This document shows positions 24,101 through 35,600 of a DNA stretch of 64,000 bases, piece by piece (positions within the stretch are counted from its first letter, which is position 1; every line of letters begins with the position of its first letter). The position numbers and the translations under genes are program-made. Source of the DNA: Sitta carolinensis. Taxonomy: Eukaryota > Chordata > Aves > Passeriformes > Sittidae. The notes below the pieces were generated by a model. It was not told where the DNA came from. It was given only the letters and a program-made list of their open reading frames with translations, and did not search any database. The stretch spans positions 45,804,501 through 45,868,500 of the forward strand of contig JAVUNC010000005.1 in the NCBI GenBank assembly GCA_032173965.1, read 5' to 3'.

Positions 24101-26200
24101 CCATGTCTTGTGGGGGCACCCACAGGGGCAGTTGTAGACATGCACATATAATGGGGTCATCCAGACTTTCCAAGACTACCAATTCTAGGATTAATTCTAT
24201 TCTAACACAGATGTTTCGAGTACAAAAATGTGTTTAGATCTTCAGTGAATATAAAAGGAGCCTGAAGTTGATGTTCAAAGGTGGACTGATGCATTGTAAA
24301 CATACAGGTTATTTGAAATGAATTATGCCCTGTGAGAACATCCTAGGTTAAATATTGAGGTATTTCACCCCAATTATTATTATTAGGCTAAACTACACAT
24401 TACCAGAAGGCAAGCCTGCTTCGCTTCTACATAAAGTGGCTCTGCTCTTGCTGAGTCCAGCAAGAGGATTTTGAACTGCAGGACTAAAAAGCCCAAGAAT
24501 GGAGGAGACATAGGAATCTTAAACCTGTTTCAGAAGTGCTGATAGATTAGAGTCAGGGACTGGCGACTGTAGCCCACACTGGGTGTTTGAAGTAGTCAGA
24601 TCTGCATCAGTGACTACTTTGGTAGACATGCAAGCACTATTTTACAAATGTTTCCTCTACGTGCCTCTACAGGTATTACTACTGATAAGCCATTGCTCTT
24701 CAGAAGGCCATCTGCTTTTAATTTTTAATGCCTTTAGCATAGATGTCTGAAGAATTGCTGGCAGGAACCATCAGATAATCACAGGTGCTGGAGCTAGGGC
24801 CTGCCCAGAGATGGGAAAACCACATCTCTTACTGGAAAAGGAAAAGAACAAGGCCTGAGGCATTGCAGTCAGAGGGGAGTGTATGTAGTAAAGAGATTAT
24901 TAACATAGCTGCAGCTCATACACAGGTGGGGAAGGGCCCTTCTGCATCACTGAACCTTGCCAGCTGAGACACCAGACCTACTGTCCTGGCCATTCTGGTA
25001 TTGATACCTGGGCTACTAGTGTGAGGCTCACTTAGATGTACCTCCAAGTGCAGTACTCAGTGCTGGCTGAAATGCAGTAGCTCTTGCAACCAGAAACTCT
25101 TAGGAGCATCAGGCTGCAGGTCTACCCTGTCTCAATCTTTCGAGAAATCACCAGTTTACAAACACAAAAAAAAGCATTTTTAGCCTTTGAAAACTTCCTC
25201 TAATGTCTTTTATTTTTGCTGGTGATGACTTCTGCAACTGTCAGAGCACACTGAGCTCTTCTCCCCATTACATGTTAGATTTCGCTCATTTCCTTGGATG
25301 ATTTTGTAGTGCATGCATCTCACCAAGTTCTACAGTTCTGCTATAGATGGTATTCATAACAGAAAGAAAGATCTCGTAGACTATTTTCCACAAGTATACA
25401 ATACCTAGGAGACATAGTAAATGAATTTGTTTACTATTTCTGGAGGGTTATTTGTGCTCTGTGAACAGTTGCATATTGGTGCTAAGCTCTTGTGGATCTA
25501 GACCTCTCAACACTGCACTTTCTATGGAGATAATCTGGCCTTGAAATCACTTAAGCCACCCTTTTCAAACTTAAATGCTTAATGTGGCATTCTCTTCCAC
25601 CTAATGCAAACACCAGGTGTCCTTTCTATTCGTACAGCAGATGAGCAAGGTTTAACGCTAACAGCTGTCTCAGCAGCTCTGCCTCCACAGGTGCTGAAGC
25701 AAGTTCCCCTACCTGTCCAGATGACTATCATGTTAATGGCTTACTGCCTGCCTGTGGGCAGCCTTTCTGAATGCACCCGGCAGTGTTTAACCTGTTGGGT
25801 CTGTTTAAAGCTGTGGGTCCCTACGTGCTCCTAATCGTGAACTTCAGCCGTGCTCAAATCCACCTTTGTGCCTCTCCGACTGAATACCCTGCAAGCCTGG
25901 CTCCTGGCCTTGAGCCGCTTGCAGCAGGCAGGGCCGGCAGCCTCGGCAGGGCCAAATTCTCCAGCTGTGCAAGAGGCAACCTCGAGCGGTCGCGTGGTTC
26001 TGAGCTGTTCGTACCACACCTGCCCACACCAAAGCTCCTTCCGACCTCATCTCCCACCTCACTCACAGCGTCCTTCCCCGCCCGCAACTGCAGCCGCAGG
26101 CAGAAGCTCCCACACGCCACGGTATCGCAGGGGACGGCCAGCCCGTCACCACTCGCTCTTGGTTTGCACGGGCTTTGTCTGCGACGAACATTTGCGTGTA
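18188..26200. other. Intergenic sequence between SLC5A8 and UTP20, right part
   Basis: AT-rich sequence with no recognised exon. It contains a T/G-rich simple repeat at about 21592-21650, a poly-A run at 22079-22090 and an A/C-rich low-complexity block at 22676-22816. Enhancers could be present but cannot be read from one sequence. Confidence 0.6.
22676..22816. repeat. A/C-rich low-complexity block
   Basis: About 140 bp made almost only of A and C on the plus strand (aaaccaaaccaaacaaaac-like units of varying length). It produces spurious F/G/W-rich ORFs on the minus strand. Confidence 0.9.
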
Positions 26201-26558
26201 AATTGTTGAGATCCGGACAAAAATCACTACTAAGACCAGGGAGCGGGGCAGTGGCCGTTTCGGGACGAGCCATCGATGCTGTGCTAAGGGCTGCTCTCCG
26301 CTACATCGTGCTTTCGCCCCGGCACAAACTGCTCCTGCCTGCGCACCGCCGCGGCCTCTCCCGGGTGCCGAGGCGCGCCAGCCCGCCGCCCCACACCAGA
26401 GCGCACAGACCGCGGCGGAGCGCGGCCGCTCCGCCCGGGGCTCGCAGCCAGGGTGAGACCGGTACAGCGCTTCCCCGGCTCCGGGCACGGCTCCCGCCCG
26501 GCACCGCCGCCCTCTTCCGCCGGCGGTCCCGCCCCGCTCCCGGCAGCCCGTGCTCGGC

Positions 26559-26579
26559 ATGGCGGCGCCCAGCGCCTAG
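26559..26579 (+). other. Short upstream ORF (6 codons) ahead of UTP20
   Basis: ATG GCG GCG CCC AGC GCC TAG encodes MAAPSA and stops 39 bases before the UTP20 start codon. It matters only if transcription begins upstream of 26559, which the sequence does not prove. The ATG is also the core of the YY1-like motif, so it may simply be the transcription-factor site. Confidence 0.4.
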
Positions 26580-26618
26580 GGCCGCACGTGCGGGACTCGC
26601 TGCGGGGCCGCCGTCGCC

Positions 26619-26663
26619 ATGAAGAGCAAGCCCTCGGCCCACAAGGCCGGGAACACGCACCGG
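26619..26663 (+). CDS. UTP20: UTP20 exon 1 (coding part)
   Basis: Residues 1-15, MKSKPSAHKAGNTHR, donor CGG|gtgagc, phase 0. The start context is gccgtcgccATGa. The 5' UTR limit is unknown. Confidence 0.93.
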
Positions 26664-29600
26664 GTGAGCGCCCACCCGGACGCGGCTGCTGGCCGGGGGA
26701 AGGCAGCTCAGGCTTCCGCCGCCGGTGTCAGTTCAGTGGTCGTGCCCGGGTGCCGAAGCGGGGCGAGAGGGCGGGCGGCGTGTCGGGCTCTGCCGGGCTG
26801 CCAGGGTCGCGGCCGGGACAGCGGGACTGCTGCCCGGCACCTCGGCAGCCTGGCCCGGCCCGGCCCCGCCGACCCTGACCCGCAGCAGGCGCTCCGCCGC
26901 CCGCCTGTAGCGACCTGACATAATTCGGTGGAATATAACCAGGGCGTTGATTCAGGAAGGCTGCGAGCGGGGCAGTTTGCTGAAATCTTGCTAGATTTCT
27001 CTGCGTCTCTTTTCATCGTGTTGTGCAGACCTGTGGGCTGCGAGCCTCGGTTTTGCAGGTCGGGGAGGTAGAGGGTCAGTCCTGCTCCTGGGCGTTTTGC
27101 CTTGATTTTCTTGTAGGGCTGATACGAGAAGAGTGTTCTCTGGCAGCCCATCTTTAGAGGGCGGGGTTTCTGTTTACAGCGTGTTTCCTTTCGAGAGAGA
27201 TTTGGAAGGGCTGTGCTCAAAATTGAGCAAGAAACGTGTCTTTTCTTTTGCAGTTTCTTACCTTCTCGGAGCGCCTAAGCAACATTAATATTGATATTAT
27301 TCATCGGATTGACAGAACTGGGAGCTATGCCGAGGTGAGAGGAGCAATTGTGATTTTTCTGAAATCACATCACAAGTAGATTGACTCCATGAGTCACTTA
27401 AGAAATTTATTTAGGAGGAAATTGGAAAGAAGCTCCTGCAAGAACTGCTTTTCCTGGAGCCTCATTTCATGCTTTGTTCTCTTTATTTTTTTTACCTGGT
27501 TTGCAGTATTGCCATAGAGGGATTTTGACAGTATCACTCTGATACCTTCCATGTGGGTGGTGGGCCTGTTTCTGAATATGAAAGATGCTGTTGTGTCATT
27601 TAGCAGTCCTAGGACTAGACTTGAAAAGACTTGGAGGTGCTAAGTAGTTGCAATAGAATGAGAAGTTTGAAAATCATGAGTTGGAAAAGACCTCTAAGAT
27701 TATTGAGTCCAACTCTTAACCTAACACTGTCAAGTTCATCATTAAGCCATGTCCCTAAGTGCCACATCTACACATCTTTTAAATATTTCCAGGGATAATT
27801 AATCAACCACTTCTCTGGGCAGCCTCTTCTAGTGCCTGACCACCTTTCAGTGAAGAAATTTTCCATAATATTCAGTCTAAACCTCCTCTAGCACAACTTC
27901 AGGCCATTTCCTCTTGTCCTCTCACTTGTTTCCTGGGAGAAGAGATTGATGCCCATGTACTGGCAGCATGTGTATAAAGCATGAGCATGTGTCTTTATGG
28001 CTCACGGGATCATTTCTATATGTTGTGTAAATCATCATTATGATTATAGTGCTTTGCAGGTTATTGCCACCTGGCCTAATGGATTTTCTTCTGAATTTCT
28101 CACTCAGTAGCTGTGAGGATGCCTAAAGAAATCCCAAGGCATTGTGCTGGGTGAACTATGACTCAGCATCTCTAGGTTATCAAGGCCAGTCAACAGAGGT
28201 ATAAAAAGCAATTATGTAAACAGGTCCTGTCACCAGAAAATATTTTCAAATGTGTTTTTACATATTGAAAGAAAAACTTATTTTCAGGGAAACTCCATAG
28301 TACCTGTTGAAATTAGTCATTGAGATTTCTTAGAATATTCTTTAAATGTTTAAGGCACTTGATAGTTGTCTTCATTTGAACTTGTCATCTTTACAGGACA
28401 CATTCATTAGGGTTGGTAGCTATTGTTCATCTTTGTTTTGGCAGGAGGTTGAAACCTACTTTTTTGAAGGACTGCGGAAATGGAAAGAACTGAACCTCAC
28501 TCAGCATTTTGGTATGTCATTTATGTTCATGTTTCCTGCTTTCCTTAGACTGCTAAAATACATTTTTTCCTCATCCAGAGCCCAATGGGAGATTATTGAC
28601 TGGTTTTTGGGCTCTGGAGCACTGTTATTCTTCAACACCCTACATGTTTACCAGGGACTGGACTAGTTTTCAGAGCTTCTCTTTTGTTGTTTGAACAGTG
28701 CAATTCTACAACGAGGTGGCCAACAAATGCCAGTCCTTCAACCAGCTTGTTTATTACCAAAGTGCTGTTGTGCAGAGCTTGAAGACACATTTGCAAGTCG
28801 AAGGCAGTCTTGCATACCAACCCCTATTAAAGTAAGTATATGATCACAAAAAGTAGTCATAAGCCTTGATGGTATTACAAGTAAGCATGAGTCCTGTTGT
28901 AGGTATCCTTTATCTTTATTGTGCCTGAAGAAAATAAGCAATGAGATGCCCAAAGTGGTCATATTTCCCTGGTAGGGCTTTATGGTACTAAGTCTTCAAA
29001 AAAACATAGTTGTGACAAAGCAAACAAATTAGCTGGAGTGCTTACTGAATGGTGGGTATTATATTAATGTGCTTTGTTTTATGTTAATAATTTTTTTCTT
29101 GGTTACTGCTGTCTGATTCATTTTTTGAAAATCTTAAGATTCTTGTCATCCACAACTGTTTAATAGGTGTTATTTTTTTAAAAGTGAGGAGTGAAAAGTG
29201 ATGCTGCCTTTCTATCCAAAGAGACTGTGCTGAGTTATGCAATGTTTGACTAGGTTTTTATTGGCTTGTTTTTGAAATGCACTAACACTGGCATGTTTTC
29301 TGAAACACAGTCTAGTGGTGCAGCTGGCTCGAGATCTCCAGGCTGACTTCTATCCTCACTTTCGTGACTTTTTCCTGGCCATCACCAAATTATTGGATAC
29401 ACAGGACACAGAGCTGTTAGAATGGGCTTTTACCTCTCTTTCCTATCTCTACAAGTATTTGTGGAGATTGATGGTGAAGGACATACACAACATATACAGG
29501 TAAAAACCATATTTAATGTTTGTCTTGATCAGCAGTTACTAGATGCTATAGAAATGTAAAACATGAATACATGGCTTAATGCTTCAGTGTACTTTTTAGC

Positions 29601-32600
29601 ATTCTTTCTCAGATTTTCTCAGAGAAACTGGCCAAGCTCCAGGGACTTACCAAATGCATGGACTTCTGGGCTTGGGGAGTTCCTGAGCTACAGGTGCTTG
29701 AAGACTTGATTTTGTATGTGCTTGCTGTGTTTTTAAACCTTTCCCAGGTATCTGCTTTCGGCAGCAGCTATAGACTGACTGAGCATGAGGCCTGACCCAG
29801 CATGAGCACTTGCTCAGTCTTAAATTGTTGAGGTACCTGGGTTCTTCCTTTTGACATAGACAGTGGTTCCATGTTTCTTCCTCCTAATTTCAGTTTGGAA
29901 CAGATGGAGCAAAAAACTGGTTATAGGTTCCCTCCCCAGCCCAGGCTAAGCTGTTGAAGGTATTGAAAAATGATCTGCTGAATTTGAGAGAATCTGAGGC
30001 ACTACTCCTCTGCAATGAAGCTGTGATGAGCCACCGGCCACTCTTGCTGATACCAGCAAACTGCAAATACTTATCAGCCTTGAAAACTGAATCTTTCAAA
30101 ACCTTTAAGTGTACAGGAGAGCCTGTTGGCTCAACTGAAATACAAATCTGTCCTATAAATCAACTTTAATTTCACTTATTGCTGCCAAACATATATCTTG
30201 AAAATCTTGATGCTGTGGTTGAATGTGTGAATGTGTGGAACCACAGATTTGAAAGGTATTTCTGATTGTGACTCAATCTGCCTGGCACTGTTATTTGACC
30301 TTCCTTGCAAAACTTTGGTTCTTTATGCAGGGAGAGTGGAAAGGAATCTAGATGAGGGAAGGTATTTGCCCTCTCTAGAAGGCCAGGTTCTTAGTGTCTG
30401 TAAGAAGTGGTAATGTAAACTGGAAACAATTTTTTTAACCAGCTGATGGCAATTCTTGCATTGCCTCCAAGACAATGGATTATTTTGTGTCTTTGTAGCC
30501 TGTACAGCACCCTCCTGGCTCACCACAAACTCCACATCAGAAACTTTGCTGCTGAAAGTTTTGTTTTTCTAATGAGAAAGGTAAGTGGCATATTTATACT
30601 TTGGTGTTATCTTCATTTTGAGGTGGTTTTTGGATTCAGTGTGCAGTATTATGTTCTCTCCAGAGAAGGGTTAACAAGGCCTGAACTGGCATAAAGCATG
30701 TCCTGAGTTGGCATTTTTTTTGTCATTTTGACTTTTTTATTGTCATACTGAGAATGTTATGTATTCTATGTCAGTAATGTCAAATAGAAGTTTTAGCACT
30801 CTCTGTTTAGAGATGTCACACATCTGTGGTTGGTTTATCTAAAATGACTAGAAATAGTAAAGTAATCCTGCAAAAGGGAGGCTTGAGTTTGTATATGTAC
30901 ATTTATGCAGTGGCTTTTTCAGGAATACTTAAAGGCCTTTGTAGAGCTGAAATTATTGTGATGTTTTTGCACTCCTGAAGATCATTGTATGTAGCATTTG
31001 CAGGCAGATCAGCCAAGATCAGACAACAGCCTTTCATGGAGTAAGGAAAGGGGGTGGTATTTGTTGATTTTTCTTTAGTCAAAACAACACAAAAGCCAGG
31101 ATTCCTTAGACTGGCTGGCAAGTTTGAGTATCCTCAGTTTTGTACTAAGTTGAGAGACCTTAATAAAGCATATTCATTTGATTGTTTGTTTTTGGAAATT
31201 TCTGAACTTCAAGTCAAATCCTCAGAAACTGAGATGTTTAACTTATTGGACCAGAAGTCCCTGCAGTATTCTCCAGTCATCCAAAGCTAGTGGTTCTAGC
31301 TTTGGATAACTGGTTTCTGTGTTCAGCTGATACACACTCTTTCTCTTCAAAAGGGACTTTTTTGTTTCAGTTCTGACCAGTTTAACAGTGCATTTATGCA
31401 CATGTTTAAAATCATGAGAAGACTCAAACCCATATATTTCAGCTGCAGTGACCTCAGTAGACTTGTGTGCATTCTGGGGCTGTGGGAAATATAGTTCTAT
31501 ATAGAACTATAGTATAGAACTATAGCTGATCAAATTTCTTCTTTGAATTTCCTTGTGTGGTCACAGAAATAATGAGTTTGAGCTGATGTGGGAAGGCAGG
31601 ATTAGGAGAACAACATGCTGCTGTGGAGCCTTTGATTGCCTCTATCCATCTGGCAACTCTGAATAGAAGATAACATTTCTTCTTTCCTTATGTTTTGTAG
31701 GTTTCTGATAAAAATGAACTCTTCAATTTAATGCTCCGTGACCTGGGAGAGCACCCCGAAAAGGTGGAAGGTGTGGGACAGCTGCTTTTTGAGATGTGCA
31801 AGGGTGTTCGAAACATGTTCCACTCTTGTGCAGAGACGGTAAAGACAAGATTGCTGCTTTAACTGTTACTGTACCAGCCTTAGGCAGTGCTCATTGAAAC
31901 CATCGAGTGTTTTCTCATTCACCTCAGTGGATCCTTGGTGTTAAGGTCCTTACTTGGTAGTTACTTGATAGGATCTGAAAGCCTTAGAAAAAGATTTTTT
32001 TGAGACAGGAAGGGTTTTTTTTAAAATAATTCCTTTGCAGTATTCCTGTGTGCTGAAATCTTACTTCTTGCTGATATTTCAGATTTTAGGTGGTAGCCTT
32101 TTTTTATTCCCTGTAGTCATTCTAGAAAGAATTCAGACCACTGGAATATCTTAACAACACATTGCACTAATTAGGTTTAGGATTGCTAGATTTGTTTTCT
32201 AAGTGTAAGAACACAATATGCTCTTTTCCTGTGCAGGCTATGAAATTAATTCTGTTGAAGCTGGGACCTATGACTGAAGAAGAAATTGAGCTACCATGGG
32301 TAGCTGTTGGAGAAGCCTTTGAGCAAATGATCAGATCAGCTGCAGTGCATATCCATACAGAGCATTTTGACATTGTCTTCAAATGCCTGGAGGTACCCTG
32401 ATTATTTTTCTTCTTACTGTTATTTTTTTACTCGTGAGTGACTGAGAAAAAATTGTACACTTATTGAGGAAGGTATTTGTGTTTTATTGGACCAGAACTG
32501 GGTTTTTATTTGCTTTGGAGATGTGAACTACAGAGTCATGAGAAAAATTCTACCCTTAGTTCAGAGTTAGCCTGGTGGCTGTTTTGTGAGTGAGAAAGGA

Positions 32601-35600
32601 ACTACTGTAGGTAAGACTCAGAACTCAATACTATGGCTGGGCAAGGATGGTTTGTACAGTCTGCATCTGCGCACATTGCAGAACCCTTTCTGGAATGTAG
32701 TGCTTGTTTTATGTTGCTGAACTATTGGTGGTTCAAAACCACTTTAAAAGAGAAGCTTTTTGCCCTACAGATCTTTTTAAAGCAAAGAGTTGGGTTAAAC
32801 CTGGAAATCCTAGTTTGAACCCTGCAGCCAAGTACTGAAAATCAGAATTTTTTTCAGTCTGGGTATTCCTCTGTTGCTGCTTGGGAGTTACACTGCAGTT
32901 TGAAGGAGCACAGCTGAGTGCTGTGGGCTGTGCTGTGTTGGATCAGGCTGATGTAGAATAATCAGCAATGACACAGCCTGACAGTGTGTTTTACTTACCT
33001 GGCCAATATTTAAAAGTTTGCAAACATCTGGAAGGGGATTTGCTAAGAGGTATTAAAGCCTCTTGCAGCTGACCACAGACTGTGTCAGCTGTGCTTCCCA
33101 GAGGGATGAAATGGGAAACTGCAGGAAAAGGTTCACATGAGCTCTTTTTGCATAGTCCTTCCAGCAAGGGTAAATAATTCCTATTTATTCCTTCTTGAGA
33201 CTGCTTTCCTGTGACTAACCAGTTTCCTACAAAATCCCAACCTGTTCCTCTGGCCTAATGCAATAGGATAAGCAGTTTTTACCTGACTGTCACTAGCTAC
33301 AGATTTGTTTATCACTGAATATTTTGTGTCCCTGAGGTTTCTTTTACTCAGCATCTGCAGTTGATATGAAATCTTGGAAATTTGTGACGTATTTCCTTTT
33401 ATTTTTAATGAGGCTTTTTCTTTTACTATGGGAACTGGTGGATGCATGGGGGTATCTTGCTCAGAGGGAAATACTCATGTAGTCTGTGATAGCTGTCTAA
33501 ATTGGGTTTAATTTGTTGGATCAAGGATAGGAGTTTATATCTTGTGGGCAGAAAAAGAGACACTAATGTAGAATGTACATTATATGAGTAATCTCTCAGC
33601 ATCCACGTGAGCAGATGATGCATAAAGTGTACAAGTACCTAAATTCTGGTAATTCCAGTGAAAGCTGGGTGCTTCTGAACCATTGTGGGTGTGGAGCTAA
33701 GTATTTCTCTTTCCTGTTTGTTATGTCAAGTGTCAGCTTTTCTGGAGACCCTCATTTTAGGAGTTCTTCATGTTTCTTCCCAAGGAATTTGGGATGTGTT
33801 TTTATGTAAGGGAAATTTCACGAGTGTTTCTGCAAGGTTTATTTAATTTGTGGAATATGTATGAGAGAGCCAACAGTAATTTGTTGGGCAACTTAGATTC
33901 TGATTCTTTAGAATGTTCTTCAAATAGCAGTAAGTGAAACAGGCTGTTCATTTAACTGAAGCATTTAATTTCCCTATTTTATTTACACAGGAGTCACTCT
34001 TAGATTTGCAAAGGAAAATAACTAAGAACAACTGCTCTGTGGCTTCAGAGCAGATGGAAAGGATTCTGAAAGCTTATCTGATCTTAGTGGAACATGCAAA
34101 TGGATCTAAAATCTCACTGCCTGAGGATGTCTGTCAGGTAGGTCAAACTGTCACTTAGATGTGTCAGAGAAGTATCAGTTGGATATGGAAGAGGTGTGGT
34201 CAGCCGAAGCATTTGTGCACATTTCTGATGCATTATTTGGCTTAGGATTTGAGTTGAGTGAACAGAGACATATTTTGGGTATTGCTACCTCTCTGATCCT
34301 GTGGGATTTTACCTTTATTATAATGCTAGCATAGCCCAACTTTTAATGAGCAAAGAAATAATCGTTATCTTCATGGACAAATATGAGTTCTCTCTTTTCT
34401 ATTTCAGGTTTTAATAAAAATGTTAAAAACACCATATCTCTCATCATCTTGCTGCAAGATGCTGCTGAACACCATTTCTGCATTCCTGCTGGCTGAAAAT
34501 GTTTTGTTGCCAGATTCTTTGACCAAGGAAGCTATTCAGAAGGTAACAAGTATTGCTGCTCGTGCCAGAAATCCCAGACTTCAAATTCCCTAGACCAGGA
34601 TGATTTCTGGACATTTTATTTCAGGCTGGGAAATATGCTATAAGGTTCCCTTTAGCCTTTTTGCACAGATAATGAAGAAGCTGCCCAATGCCTTAAATAA
34701 AGTGTGATAAGGTCTTGGGATTACCTGACAGTCTTGCACAGGCTGTAAGTATAGCAATGCCACCATGGCAGACATCATTGCAGTGAAATCCAGGCTCCTC
34801 TGATTCAAACACCTACAGCCTCTGTAGAGAAAAGGAGAACAACGAAGGAATATGTCCTGCCTATGGTGATAAAGCAGATCATTGAGTTAAACTTAGTGAA
34901 AAAAAAAAATGTTTTTCATTAAGTTTCCAAGCATTTAATGTGCGTGCTTTAGCCTTTTGAACAGGGTTCACACAAGTACAGTTTTGATTTAGAAAGTACA
35001 GGGGTAAGCATATTTCAGTACTAGCTTTGCTCCTGGAGCATTGACATGAATAGCTGCCTACATTCCTATCAAATGTAGTGTTGCAGAGATGAATAGGAAA
35101 TTATACCATGGAGTCTGATTATTTAGTTTTCCTGGTACATTATAATTTTGCAATTAACGATGTGGACCATAGTTGTAGTGTGTGTGAAAAAACATTTGAA
35201 ATAAAAATGCCACACTGTTTACAATGGGAAAGCAAGACTTGCAATTGTTTAAAAAAGATCAGATTTCATCTGATCTTCAGTGTTGACTTGTGCTGAAGTA
35301 AGATAGGCTCTGCCAGTGGCATGAGGCCAGTTTTGCTCAGGAGATTTCTTCAGGCATTTGAGGACATTTGTGTGGGCTTCTGTCAAACTGAAGGAGGCTT
35401 AAAGCTGTCCTTGTGTACTGAAGGGTCTGGGAAAGCGAGATCTGAGTGTGTATTTTACCTTGGCATTGAGGAGTACTGATCCTGGGTATCTCAAAGGACT
35501 GTTCTTGTTTTAGATTCTTCAAAAGCACAGAGATTTGCTCTGCCCATGATGTAGTAAACTTTCTGCAACCTGCAGAAATTGCTGAGTTGAAATATGTTTT

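Larger units (their letters stand above)
26200..26920 (+). promoter_or_regulatory. UTP20: UTP20 CpG-island promoter with YY1-like motif and E-box
   Basis: This CpG-rich block surrounds the first UTP20 exon. A YY1-type motif ATGGCGGC lies at 26559-26566 and a canonical E-box CACGTG at 26585-26590, both within 60 bp of the start codon. Such sites are common at promoters of ribosome-biogenesis genes (MYC binds CACGTG; established knowledge). Their use here is inference. No TATA box was seen. The long open frames across this block on both strands are artefacts of high GC. Confidence 0.7.

Noticed and set aside
25771..26622. 283-codon plus-strand frame and several antisense frames upstream of UTP20
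   Set aside because: Same GC effect in the UTP20 CpG island. Composition is Pro/Ala/Arg-rich, and the frames conflict with each other and with exon 1.
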